Shown: one piece after another, positions 13,563 to 21,862 of the stretch
Layout: the number at the start of each line of letters is the position of its first letter
How positions within the stretch are numbered: position 1 is the first letter of the stretch
Assembly (NCBI GenBank): GCA_964553705.1
Contig: CAZKKV010000006.1
Span: forward strand, 1 to 35,909
DNA: 35,909 nt
Source: CAYXNZ01 sp964553705
GTDB taxonomy: Bacteria > Patescibacteriota > Patescibacteriia > Patescibacteriales > GWC2-42-12
Direction of reading: 5' to 3'
Notes under the pieces: model-generated
Databases searched by the model: none
Told to the model about the DNA's origin: nothing
The model's input: the letters and a program-made list of their open reading frames with translations, nothing else
Program-made: the position numbers and the translations under genes

Positions 13563-14039
13563 TTATTTTTTAAAAATAAAAACAATTACTTTAGCTGGAA
13601 TAATCACTTTACCCTTTAATTTGTAACCTGCCCTTACTTCTTCTTTGACTACTCCATCCTTTTTTTTATCTTTTGTTTTTTCATTCTCAACCGCTTCCAT
13701 GGTGTTGTGATTAAAGACTACGTCTTTCGTGAGTATTTCTTCCACGCCCAAATCTTTTAACTTATCCTGAAATTGTTTGATTACAAATTTTATCCCTTCA
13801 AACCAACTATCTTCCCCATTATTGTGTTTTATCGCCATTTTTAAATTATCGTAAACTGGAATTATTTCATAAAGGAACTGTTCGTTGGCATATTTAACAA
13901 ATTCTACTTTTTCATCAGCTGTCCTTTTCAATAAATTTTGATAATCAGCCAAGGCACGCTTGTATCTTGCTTCAAGCTCCTCATATTTATTTCCTAATTT
14001 TGAATCTTTATTTTTAGTTTTATTTTTTTTATCCACCAT
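13563..14039 (-). CDS. grpE: Nucleotide exchange factor GrpE
   Basis: GrpE is the dimeric exchange factor that releases ADP from DnaK. The 158-residue protein has a Lys-rich start, then a long helix 'KYEELEARYKRALADYQNL' leading into 'RTADEKVEFVKYANEQFLYEIIPVYDNL', the family core. It ends in the small beta domain with 'VVFNHNTMEAVENEK' and 'KGKVIIPAKVIV'. It begins 9 bases after the hrcA stop with AAAGGA as ribosome-binding site, so the two form an operon. This is the usual bacterial order hrcA-grpE. Confidence 0.95.
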   Translation of the reverse strand: MVDKKNKTKNKDSKLGNKYEELEARYKRALADYQNLLKRTADEKVEFVKYANEQFLYEIIPVYDNLKMAIKHNNGEDSWFEGIKFVIKQFQDKLKDLGVEEILTKDVVFNHNTMEAVENEKTKDKKKDGVVKEEVRAGYKLKGKVIIPAKVIVFIFKK

Positions 14040-14048
14040 AATTATCCT

Positions 14049-14735
14049 TTATTTATTATTTGTAATTTTATCATTTATAAATCTGACTAAAGACATATTT
14101 TTTTCATAATCCATTCTGATTGGTCCTAATATGCCAAATAGTCCAGTGTTATTTTTGTGTCTATATTTGACCAACACTGTTCCGCAAAAAATACCAAAAG
14201 GATTTTTGGTACCGATTAAAGCATGAACGCCGATGCCGACTTGATCAAATATTTGGTCAATCACTTCGTCAACCTGATCGATCACAGCGGAAAAACTATG
14301 TATCAAGTTAATTTGACTAAACTCTACTTGTTGTAACATGTTTGATATGCCAGTGTAATATAAATTATTTTTATGAAAAGCCCAAAAAACAGCATTGTTA
14401 GACAGTCTAGCTAAATCTTTTGCTGTCTGTTTAAAATTCGGAGTCTGACTAAACAGTGACGCATCTAAAATTTTTTCATCAGATTTACTTATCTGGCGAA
14501 TTTTTAAATTTTCTAAATATAAATCATAAGCCAATTCAGTCGGAATACGACCGGCTGACGTGTGCGGTTGAATAATATGCCCAGATTCCTCCAATTCAGC
14601 CATCTCATTTCTGACAGTAGCTGGAGAAATGTTTAGTTTATATTTTTCCACCAAAAAACCAGAACCAACAGGTGCGCCAGTCTTGATATATTCTTTAACA
14701 ATCGTATTTAATATTAATTTTTTTCTATTATCCAT
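14049..14735 (-). CDS. hrcA: Heat-inducible transcription repressor HrcA
   Basis: HrcA binds the CIRCE operator and represses chaperone genes until heat stress. I start it at ATG 14735 ('MDNRKKLILNTIVKEYI'), giving 228 residues. The frame is also open to a TTG at 14759 and a GTG at 14741. The winged-helix domain shows 'SPATVRNEMAELEESGHI', then the family block 'QPHTSAGRIPTELAYDLYL'. The protein is short compared with the usual ~340 residues, lacking much of the GAF-like and dimerisation parts; the C-terminal 'GILGPIRMDYEKNMSLVRFI' is still the family end. A perfect CIRCE stands directly upstream, so the gene is autoregulated. Confidence 0.93.
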   Translation of the reverse strand: MDNRKKLILNTIVKEYIKTGAPVGSGFLVEKYKLNISPATVRNEMAELEESGHIIQPHTSAGRIPTELAYDLYLENLKIRQISKSDEKILDASLFSQTPNFKQTAKDLARLSNNAVFWAFHKNNLYYTGISNMLQQVEFSQINLIHSFSAVIDQVDEVIDQIFDQVGIGVHALIGTKNPFGIFCGTVLVKYRHKNNTGLFGILGPIRMDYEKNMSLVRFINDKITNNK

Positions 14736-14747
14736 ACTCACAAAGAC

Positions 14748-14777
14748 ATTGTAAAACAATTAGCACTCTCTTGTCAA
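14748..14777 (-). promoter_or_regulatory. hrcA promoter overlapping the operator
   Basis: On the minus strand TTGACA (14772-14777) falls in the spacer of CIRCE, and TACAAT (14748-14753) follows after 18 bases. The predicted start, about 14741, leaves 6 bases or fewer before the ATG, so the transcript would be almost leaderless. A GTG in the same frame is exactly at 14741. Confidence 0.7.
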
Positions 14778-14786
14778 GAGTGCTAA
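14760..14786. promoter_or_regulatory. CIRCE operator (HrcA binding site)
   Basis: TTAGCACTC (14760-14768), 9 bases, and GAGTGCTAA (14778-14786) are an exact match to the CIRCE consensus. It lies just upstream of hrcA and covers the -35 box, so bound HrcA would block RNA polymerase directly. Confidence 0.97.
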
Positions 14787-14807
14787 AAAACACGGTTTTT
14801 CCTTGAT

Positions 14808-16760
14808 TTATCTACTAAAATACCAAGTCAAAAATTCTTGGGCTATCGGCACCGCTACATAACTCCCCTCCCCACCTTTCTCTATCAAAATCGTAATAAC
14901 AATTTTTGGTTCATCGTACGGAGCAAAACCAGTAAACCAGGCATGCGGATCTTCCTTGCTTGACCATTGAGCCGTGCCAGTTTTGCCAGCCACTGCCACT
15001 GGTACTGATTGTAGGCTTTGAGCACTGCCACTAACAACCGTTCTTCTCATTCCTTCCCTGACAATATTTATATTTTTATCTGAAATAAAATCTTCCCTAA
15101 TTGGCGTATTGTCTGACTGCCCAATTAAACGATCCTCACTAGTTAGCACCTGTCTAACGAAATGAGGTCGGTATAATTTTCCGCCATTAGCAAAAACTGA
15201 TGTAAAATTAGCCACCTGTAATGGCGTCACTAGTAAATCTCCTTGTCCAATTGCCATATGATAGGTGTCACCGATATACCATTGCTCGCCCTTGGTGCTT
15301 TCTTTCCATTCCTTAGTTGGTAAAAAGCCATCAGACTCACCAATTAAATCAATTCCTGTTTGCTTGCCTAGCCCAAATAATTTCCCATAATTAACAATCC
15401 GATCAACCCCCAATCCATTAAAATCATTATATCCGCCACCAATATAATAAAAGAAAGTATTAACCGATTCAGCAATCGCCTTTCGCACGTCTGTTGTACC
15501 GTGCCCACCGGCTTTCCAATCTGGAAAAAACCATTGACCAATCTCTATCCCACCTACACTGTTAAAACTAGTATATTCGCTAATTACACCCTCCTCAAGC
15601 GCTGCTACGGCAATAATTGGCTTTATAGTTGAACCTGACGGATATTCTCCGCTGATACTACGATTATACAAAGGTTTGTCAGGATGATTTATGAGTTCGG
15701 CATATTCATCTTGAGTAATTCCTCGAGCAAAAGCATTATTATTGTAAGATGGAAAATTTACCAATGAAATAATTTCCCCATTGTTAGGATCCATTACTAT
15801 AGCTACTGCTTGGCTTTTGTTTATTTTTTGTAAATTCTCAATAATTATTTCTTCTAATTTACGCTGAGCTTCAATGTTTAGGGATAACACGAGATTATGT
15901 CCATCTTTGCCTGACTCCTGATTTAATATCTTTTTTTCTTTACCTTTGGCATCAACTTCAATTTGTTTTTTGCCATCTATACCTCTTAACTCATTTTCCC
16001 AGAATTTTTCAATTCCAGTTTTGCCGATATAATCAATTGGTAAATATTCCGACCCATATTCTTCTAGCTCGTCTTTATTTATTTTTCCCGTATAGCCGAG
16101 GATATGCGATAGAGATAAACAATAAAGATTATATTCTCTTCTGGTGCGATTGGATAAAATCACACCTGACATGTTTTCGGATTCTATCTTCAAAAGTATA
16201 GCTTTTTCGTATGGAATGTTATCTGCTACAAAAAAAGGCTGAAAATTCTCAAATGAATCTGCTTCAATTTTACTTAACGACAAAATTATATCTTCGGTTG
16301 TTATGTCTTCCAGAATTTCGCTTATTCTACTAATCACGCTATTGCGCTGTACGTCATCTTCGGATAAATCAGCTGGGATAAAATAGAGCATAAAATTAGC
16401 TACGTTCCGAACTAGAGGTCGAAATTCTTGGTCATAAACAATACCTCGCTTAGATTCTATGCGATCTATCCTAATGCGATTACCCTCGGCTAAATCATAA
16501 TAATACTCACCTTTATAAATTTGTAGCCAGGCAGTTCTAATAAAAAGAATTCCCAAAAAAATAATTAATATATAATATACTTTTTTTATTTTTTCTATGT
16601 TAAAATTTCGGCCGATTGTATTTTTTTCTCCAGTTTTGCCCGCCAAAACATTCTCAACCAAATCAGCTTGATAGTTACGCGCAATTTTGCCGTTTTTTAT
16701 TCTTCCTTCTTGAATCAAAAACGGATCGTGTTTATTTTTTTTAAAATCGCTAAAATTCAT
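14808..16760 (-). CDS. mrdA: Penicillin-binding protein 2 (peptidoglycan transpeptidase)
   Basis: A membrane-anchored class B PBP that cross-links peptidoglycan during elongation. I start it at ATG 16760, which follows the mreD stop by one base (TAATATG), giving 650 residues. A GTG at 16811 would extend it into mreD. One membrane anchor lies at about 61-80. The PBP-dimer region contains 'ESKRGIVYDQEFRPLVRN'. The transpeptidase motifs are S377-T-I-K ('SGSTIK'), S432-V-N ('ESVNTFF') and K593-T-G ('GKTGTAQW'). The N-terminal cytoplasmic tail of about 55 charged residues is longer than usual. The mreD-mrdA pair is typical of the rod-shape (elongasome) operon. Confidence 0.93.
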   Translation of the reverse strand: MNFSDFKKNKHDPFLIQEGRIKNGKIARNYQADLVENVLAGKTGEKNTIGRNFNIEKIKKVYYILIIFLGILFIRTAWLQIYKGEYYYDLAEGNRIRIDRIESKRGIVYDQEFRPLVRNVANFMLYFIPADLSEDDVQRNSVISRISEILEDITTEDIILSLSKIEADSFENFQPFFVADNIPYEKAILLKIESENMSGVILSNRTRREYNLYCLSLSHILGYTGKINKDELEEYGSEYLPIDYIGKTGIEKFWENELRGIDGKKQIEVDAKGKEKKILNQESGKDGHNLVLSLNIEAQRKLEEIIIENLQKINKSQAVAIVMDPNNGEIISLVNFPSYNNNAFARGITQDEYAELINHPDKPLYNRSISGEYPSGSTIKPIIAVAALEEGVISEYTSFNSVGGIEIGQWFFPDWKAGGHGTTDVRKAIAESVNTFFYYIGGGYNDFNGLGVDRIVNYGKLFGLGKQTGIDLIGESDGFLPTKEWKESTKGEQWYIGDTYHMAIGQGDLLVTPLQVANFTSVFANGGKLYRPHFVRQVLTSEDRLIGQSDNTPIREDFISDKNINIVREGMRRTVVSGSAQSLQSVPVAVAGKTGTAQWSSKEDPHAWFTGFAPYDEPKIVITILIEKGGEGSYVAVPIAQEFLTWYFSR

Positions 16761-16761
16761 A

Positions 16762-17301
16762 TTAGAATTCTTGATGACGTCTTGGTAGAAAAACCGGCTT
16801 AAAACGCCCACTAAGATAATTTAAAAAATAAAATAAAATAACCGTAATAATTAAATTTAAAAATAATTGCTCAGTTATCCCTGCCCAATAATATTTTGTT
16901 AATTCTATGCTCCCCTGCTGTTTTAATAATCCATTTATAAAACCGCCAAAGAGAAGCAACGCGTTATAAGCAAGCGTCATAAAAGTAGTTAAAACGGCAA
17001 ATGAATAGAGAGAACGGTTGGTAAAAAAATTTTTTAACAAAAAATTAGTTGCCAAAACAGCCAGAATAATACTCAAAAGATGCAGACCGAAAAAAACAAA
17101 AGACAAAGTGTCAAATAAAAAACCCAGAGCAATCGCCCAGGACATAGTCAAAACAAATTTACCAGACACCAATAAATAAACCAGAACAACCAAGGCCAAA
17201 TTTAAATTACTCAACCAACCAGGTAAAATCGGTATAAAAGCCACTTGCACAGCAAAAAGCAGAAAAATCAACAAACCGTTAAAAATAATTTTTACGTACA
17301 T
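16762..17301 (-). CDS. mreD: Rod shape-determining protein MreD
   Basis: MreD is a small polytopic membrane protein of the elongasome. The 179-residue protein is almost entirely hydrophobic, with about five membrane segments (roughly 4-22, 28-48, 55-80, 98-120 and 148-168). Family features include 'LSNLNLALVVLVYLLVSGKF' and 'GLLFDTL'-like 'GFLFDTLSFVFFGLH', the conserved G.l.D.....g. block. It stops one base before the PBP2 ATG. mreB and mreC, which usually precede it, are absent here; the upstream gene is divergent and unrelated. Confidence 0.88.
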   Translation of the reverse strand: MYVKIIFNGLLIFLLFAVQVAFIPILPGWLSNLNLALVVLVYLLVSGKFVLTMSWAIALGFLFDTLSFVFFGLHLLSIILAVLATNFLLKNFFTNRSLYSFAVLTTFMTLAYNALLLFGGFINGLLKQQGSIELTKYYWAGITEQLFLNLIITVILFYFLNYLSGRFKPVFLPRRHQEF

Positions 17302-17364
17302 AAATAAAGATTTTTCAATAATTTACTCTACAATTTTAGCAAAAAAGTACAAAAACCGCCACTA

Positions 17365-17393
17365 TTGACAAGTTCGAAAATTTGTCTTAAACT
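17365..17393 (+). promoter_or_regulatory. Probable promoter of the P-loop orphan gene
   Basis: TTGACA (17365-17370), a 17-base spacer and TAAACT (17388-17393, four of six -10 positions) stand upstream of the 17436 gene in the divergent gap with mreD. Confidence 0.55.
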
Positions 17394-17435
17394 TTACCGT
17401 TAAAACTAAACAAAAAAAAAGGGGGGGGTGATCTT

Positions 17436-17948
17436 TTGAAAATTCTAATCACTGGTGTAGGAATTACTGGTAAAAGTACTTTTCGTAAGCTTTTTGCCCA
17501 AATGTATCCCACGGCGGAAGCTTATGATTGTGATTACGACAGAAAGGAGTTGCCAGACGTATTTCTTGATGAAGTAGTTTACATTATAGAAGATGTTCAT
17601 GGACCTACAAAAAACGCTGTTTTCCCACTAAACTTCTTTGATGAGGTTTATTATCTTTTGCCAAGTCGGTGGACACATATTAATTTCTGGTTACCCAGAA
17701 TGGCTATATGGTTTAAAGTCGGTAAATTTTCATGGGATCCGGACTTGGGCGAGAGCGGAGAATGGCAAGGAACAGGGAATCCTTATGACCCGAGGAATAT
17801 CATTCCGATCATTAAAACTTTTTGGTACGACTTCTCCAGAAGAAAAAAATGGATTAAGGATGATATCAAGGCGATAAGGAAATCGCGAGTCCCTTTTACT
17901 GTCGTTATTCCAATAAAAATAAAGGGAGAGATTTATTTCTCCATCTAA
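17436..17948 (+). CDS. P-loop nucleotide-binding protein of unknown function
   Basis: The 170-residue protein starts at TTG 17436, directly after a GGGGGGGGTGA Shine-Dalgarno region; no ATG fits. The N-terminus 'MKILITGVGITGKSTF' is a Walker A P-loop (GVGITGKST at residues 7-15), as in adenylate-kinase-like or cytidylate-kinase-like enzymes. A beta strand with 'VVYIIEDVHGPT' follows as a possible Walker B. The C-terminal half is rich in Trp and Arg ('FWYDFSRRKKWIKDD'), unlike known nucleotide kinases. There is no membrane segment. It is a lone gene with its own promoter and terminator, and is visibly richer in G and C than its neighbours. A kinase acting on a small molecule is only a guess. 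Confidence 0.75.
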   Translation: MKILITGVGITGKSTFRKLFAQMYPTAEAYDCDYDRKELPDVFLDEVVYIIEDVHGPTKNAVFPLNFFDEVYYLLPSRWTHINFWLPRMAIWFKVGKFSWDPDLGESGEWQGTGNPYDPRNIIPIIKTFWYDFSRRKKWIKDDIKAIRKSRVPFTVVIPIKIKGEIYFSI

Positions 17949-17950
17949 CC

Positions 17951-17989
17951 AAAAAAGGGTTGATATTTTTTAATACCAACTCTTTTTTA
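17951..17989 (+). terminator. Bidirectional terminator between converging genes
   Basis: AAAAAAGGGTTGATATT pairs with AATACCAACTCTTTTTT (one mismatch and one G-T pair) around a short T-rich loop. A and T tracts at both ends suit both the 17436 gene and the converging kinase gene, whose stop codon is inside the right arm. Confidence 0.8.
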
Positions 17990-18946
17990 AATATCTATTT
18001 TTCCGATCTGCTTGAATAAACTGTCTCTGGCAAATTTTTCATCTGATTTCCCTGATTTGCTGCCATAAATATAGTTAGTGGCAAAAGACAAAGACCTTTC
18101 CAATACCGCAAATTTAATCGCTAGTAATAAACATTTTTTTTCTTCTTTGTTTAATTTTCTTTCAGTCTCATAACCACGCAAAAAATATTTACAGTTATCT
18201 TTACTCCACTTTTGCCAATTATCAACAAAGCACCAACCGCGTAAAGCCTGTCCTAAATCTAAAATCAAATAGCCGAAATAACTGCGATCAAAATCAATAA
18301 AAGCCACTACCTCATTATTTTGCCAAAGCACATGTCTTTTACCCAAATCCTCGTGAATCATGCCTCTAATTAAATTCTTTGATAGCTTAATTTTCTTTAT
18401 CTCTTTTTCAAAATTTTTAACATATTCTTCACTATTCTTAAAATTGCTTTTCAAAATATTTTTCTTTTCTTTATAAAAATACTTCAAAGTTTCCTCCATT
18501 CCGAAATTAATATTCTTCCTCAAACCGCCCGCTCTATAATTTTTTACAATATTGTGATATCTACCCAATACTTGCCCCGCTTTTACAAGCTGTTCTTTCG
18601 TTAGATTTACTTTTATTTGTTTTCCTGTTGAAAATTTTCTTAAATAACCATGTCGCCCGCCCAAACTAATCACACTTTGTCCATTTTTCATTTTTTCATA
18701 GCCAATAACTGGAAATTTATTTTTCTCTAATAAATCAATTAACTTTAACTCCCCCTCTATTTCCTGTTTACTACGCCAACGATAATTGTCCCCGCATAAA
18801 CGTAAAAAATACCTACCTAAAGATGTTTTTACAAAAAAACTAACGTTTCCGCTAGTTTTAACAGGGTTAATTTTTAATAATTCGCCAATATTATATTTAT
18901 CAACTATGTTATGTATTTTTTTCTGAGCTATTTTAAAGCTTTTCAT
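17987..18946 (-). CDS. APH/homoserine-kinase-II-like phosphotransferase
   Basis: The 319-residue protein has the aminoglycoside phosphotransferase/choline kinase fold. 'SFFVKTSLGRYFLRL' is the nucleotide-binding lobe with its Lys/Arg. The catalytic loop is 'MIHEDLGKRHVLW', with the Brenner-type H.D (HED) but His where Asn is usual (HxDxxxxN). 'VAFIDFDRSYFGYLILDLGQAL' (in parts) supplies the metal-binding Asp and the family's 'D.A/G..L' block. ThrB-like homoserine kinases, choline kinases and antibiotic kinases share this layout, so the substrate is open. It follows murC by 19 bases on the same strand and is likely co-transcribed with it. Confidence 0.85.
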   Translation of the reverse strand: MKSFKIAQKKIHNIVDKYNIGELLKINPVKTSGNVSFFVKTSLGRYFLRLCGDNYRWRSKQEIEGELKLIDLLEKNKFPVIGYEKMKNGQSVISLGGRHGYLRKFSTGKQIKVNLTKEQLVKAGQVLGRYHNIVKNYRAGGLRKNINFGMEETLKYFYKEKKNILKSNFKNSEEYVKNFEKEIKKIKLSKNLIRGMIHEDLGKRHVLWQNNEVVAFIDFDRSYFGYLILDLGQALRGWCFVDNWQKWSKDNCKYFLRGYETERKLNKEEKKCLLLAIKFAVLERSLSFATNYIYGSKSGKSDEKFARDSLFKQIGKIDI

Positions 18947-18965
18947 GCTAAAAAATAAATTTTTA

Positions 18966-20387
18966 TTATTTTTCCACTATATTATCCCCGATGCGAAAAA
19001 CATCACCAGCACCCATTAGAACCACTATCTCGCCATGCTCAATATTTTCTTTCAAATACGCTTCGCACTCAGCTAAGGTAGGAATATGCAAAACTTTCTG
19101 ATTTATTGCCTTGTTGTTTTTTTGCTTTATTAGCTCTATTAAATCACGACTATGAACTCCACCTTGTTTTTCTCTGGCTGATCCATAAATATCCAAAATA
19201 ATCAATTCATCAACGCCACCAAAACTGGCGGCAAAATCATTGAGTAGTGCTTTGGTGCGAGTGTAAGTATGGGGATGGAAAACTAGTTTTATTTTTTTGT
19301 CAGGATATTTTTGTTTTATAGCTGAGATTGTCGCTTTTACTTCGTTTGGATGATGGGCATAATCGTCAATTATCTCCGCTCCACGATATTCACCCATCTT
19401 TTGCATTCTTCTGGCAGTACCTTCAAATTCTTCCAAATATTTTCTGATATCTACCAGCTCTATACCCAATTCAATTGAAGCGACAATGACTGCCAAAGCA
19501 TTATAGATATTATGCTGACCGGCAAGTTGAATAACAAAATCCCCCAACAAGCTTTCATTACTTCCTGTTATATCTTCCTCGTCAGATCCGATTTTTACTT
19601 TAAAAAACTGTCGACCATTTTTATTTCTCATGTCATAAGCAACATAATCAGCTGTTTCGTTGATGGCGTAACTTATAACCTTGGCTCGAGAATTTACACT
19701 AGCGACTTTTCTGATTACTGAATCGTCGTAATTAGCTACCAAAAACCCACTTGACGGAAGTTTTTTTATAAACTCGATAAACACTCTGTTATAATCTTCT
19801 ACAGTTGGAAAAAAATCAGGATGGTCATATTCAATATTGTTAAGAATAACTCCTTTGGGTTGAAAATATTTTAACTTGTTTTGATATTCATCGACCTCAA
19901 CGACAAAATAATTAGATTTGCTAGTCAATGCTAATCCATCAAACTGTGGTACCTTAGCGCCAACTAAAACATTGGGCTCAAGTTTGGCTTTTTGCATAAC
20001 AAAACCTAGCCAAGCAGTAGTAGTGGTTTTTCCGTGCGAACCAACAACGGCAATACCATATTTTTGATTGAAAATATCCGCCAACGCTTCAGCATAGGTT
20101 AAAACTTTAATCTTGCCTACCAGAGCGCTCGCCAATTCAGTATTATTTTCCTTATTGTAAGCAGTAGAATAAATAATCAAATCAGCGTTAGCTGGTATGT
20201 TTTTTGCGTCAAATCCTTCAAAAATATTAATACCTCTACTCTTCAACACTTCATCGGTCATAAAAACATCGTCTGTGTCAGAACCGATGACTTCAATTTC
20301 CTGCTCAACTAAATATTGCGCTAGCATTGCCATGCCCACGCCTTTAACGCCAATCATGTAAATTTTTTTTACCTTAGATAAGTCCAT
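18966..20387 (-). CDS. murC: UDP-N-acetylmuramate--L-alanine ligase (MurC family)
   Basis: MurC adds L-Ala to UDP-MurNAc, the first amino acid of the peptidoglycan stem, in the cytoplasm. The 473-residue protein has the N-terminal Rossmann motif 'GVKGVGMAMLA' (13-23), the ATP loop 'GSHGKTTTT' (116-124), 'EVDEYQNKL', 'GQHNIYNALA' (290-299), 'EGTARRMQ' and 'DDYAHHPNEV' (341-350). The last two are MurC/Mpl signatures. The block 'NNIEYDHPDFF' is between the usual MurC and Mpl (murein peptide ligase) forms, so a recycling ligase cannot be fully excluded. The C-terminal 'FHPHTYTRTKAL' and 'IYGSAREKQGGVHSRDL' fit MurC better. It is the first gene of a two-gene unit with the kinase. Confidence 0.88.
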   Translation of the reverse strand: MDLSKVKKIYMIGVKGVGMAMLAQYLVEQEIEVIGSDTDDVFMTDEVLKSRGINIFEGFDAKNIPANADLIIYSTAYNKENNTELASALVGKIKVLTYAEALADIFNQKYGIAVVGSHGKTTTTAWLGFVMQKAKLEPNVLVGAKVPQFDGLALTSKSNYFVVEVDEYQNKLKYFQPKGVILNNIEYDHPDFFPTVEDYNRVFIEFIKKLPSSGFLVANYDDSVIRKVASVNSRAKVISYAINETADYVAYDMRNKNGRQFFKVKIGSDEEDITGSNESLLGDFVIQLAGQHNIYNALAVIVASIELGIELVDIRKYLEEFEGTARRMQKMGEYRGAEIIDDYAHHPNEVKATISAIKQKYPDKKIKLVFHPHTYTRTKALLNDFAASFGGVDELIILDIYGSAREKQGGVHSRDLIELIKQKNNKAINQKVLHIPTLAECEAYLKENIEHGEIVVLMGAGDVFRIGDNIVEK

Positions 20388-20492
20388 TTGTTGCTAATCT
20401 TTGCAAAATGAATTAAAATTTAAATATAATACCATTTTAGCTAATTTTAAGTTAAAATGCAAAAAATATATTAAATAGTTTATATTAAATGT

Positions 20493-21680
20493 ATGGGGAA
20501 AATTTTATATTTATTTTTAAGTAGCATGTTCTTTATAACCATTTTCATGCCCACAAATCAAGCTAAGGCAACTGGATTTTTTTCGTTAATAAATTTTAAC
20601 GATTCAATTACTGCCATGGAAAACGACTCTTTTTCAGAAGATATAAGTTTCTTATATAGTGGTGATTCCGTTCCGCAAGTACAATTAGTCGGCACTGACT
20701 TGCCTGATGGCGCAAACATTAGTGAAGTAATTCACGATGGTGATGTTTTGTATCATTTTACATTTTTTGGAATGGTTGAAAAACCTAGTGAATATTCCAT
20801 GACGTTAATATTAACTGATAATCAAGGGGCTATTCTTACTCAACCTTACACATTAAAAGTAGTTGGACTTAATATAGACATTACAACTGATTCTTTGCCG
20901 AACGCTGATTTGCATACGCCTTATTTAGGAACTATTTATTTCAATTTTGTCGGTCGCTTTAAATACCCCCCAACAATTAGTGAGCTACCAATAGGACTAA
21001 CCTCAGAATTCAATTATAAAACCAACAATACGCCTGGATATTTTAGTGGAGAAGGTTGGTTTACATTAACTGGGTCTATAAGCTCATCTATACGACATTA
21101 TGATATTGAAATTTTTGTAGAAATGGGAGGATATCCTCAATATAATAAAAGTCGAACATATTCGTTGGATGTAAATGAGCCCACAACATTCGCGCAAACA
21201 CCTGCTACACAAACAACTTCTGATTCACAAAACGACGAAACAAACGAAGAGGATAACATAACAAATTTTATTAACAGCGAAAAGGAAAAAATTATTACTG
21301 TTGACGATAAATTAAGTGAGAGATTGAAGGGTGAAATTTTATTACAAGTAGAAGAACGTGGTGAGGCTTGGTATGTGAATCCAAGCAATACAAAAAGGTA
21401 TTATATGGCTAACGGCGATGAAGCGTATAATATCATGAGAAATTTAGGAATCGGTATAACCAATGATGATTACAATAGAGTATTAGCAGATAAAAATTTT
21501 GCTAAACTACATAGTGGAAAAATATTTTTGCAAGTAGAAGAACATGGTGAAGCATATTATATTGACTTTGACGGAAACGCTCATTATTTAAAAGATGGAA
21601 GTGAAGCATATGGTATTATGCGAGATTTAGAGTTAGGTATTACAAACGATAATTTAAGAAAAATAGATATAGGTGAATAA
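20493..21680 (+). CDS. Secreted protein with Ig-like domains and C-terminal GEAWYV tandem repeats
   Basis: The 395-residue product begins with a Sec signal peptide (residues 1-26, cleavage probably after 'QAKA'). Residues 30-125 and 125-225 look like beta-rich Ig/cadherin-type domains ('TLILTDNQGAILTQPYTLKVVG'; 'DIEIFVEMGG'). A Thr/Gln/Asp/Glu-rich linker follows at 228-260. The C-terminal part is two copies of a module of about 60 residues: 'GEILLQVEERGEAWYVNPSN' ... 'GDEAYNIMRNLGIGITND' and 'GKIFLQVEEHGEAYYIDFDG' ... 'GSEAYGIMRDLELGITND'. From memory this module is frequent at the C-terminus of patescibacterial exported proteins; its function is unknown. A surface or cell-contact role is a guess. 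No membrane anchor or sortase motif is present. Confidence 0.85.
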   Translation: MGKILYLFLSSMFFITIFMPTNQAKATGFFSLINFNDSITAMENDSFSEDISFLYSGDSVPQVQLVGTDLPDGANISEVIHDGDVLYHFTFFGMVEKPSEYSMTLILTDNQGAILTQPYTLKVVGLNIDITTDSLPNADLHTPYLGTIYFNFVGRFKYPPTISELPIGLTSEFNYKTNNTPGYFSGEGWFTLTGSISSSIRHYDIEIFVEMGGYPQYNKSRTYSLDVNEPTTFAQTPATQTTSDSQNDETNEEDNITNFINSEKEKIITVDDKLSERLKGEILLQVEERGEAWYVNPSNTKRYYMANGDEAYNIMRNLGIGITNDDYNRVLADKNFAKLHSGKIFLQVEEHGEAYYIDFDGNAHYLKDGSEAYGIMRDLELGITNDNLRKIDIGE

Positions 21681-21862
21681 TTAATATAATAATATATTTA
21701 TCGATAATTAATAATTCCTTATATTTTTTAAAAAATGAAATTCACCCTAATCCCTCTTTTGTTCGCCAATAGGAAAAAATTAAATTTATAATTAATGAGC
21801 AAAGCCTATCTGATAAATGAAAACGAGAAATAATTTTTATTAATAATTACCTTAACAAAACC

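Noticed and set aside
14736..14759. Upstream TTG start for hrcA
   Set aside because: It would place the start next to CIRCE and upstream of the predicted transcription start; homologues begin near MDNRKKLIL.
16761..16811. GTG start for PBP2 inside mreD
   Set aside because: It needs a 50-base overlap, while an ATG lies one base after the mreD stop in the usual operon arrangement.
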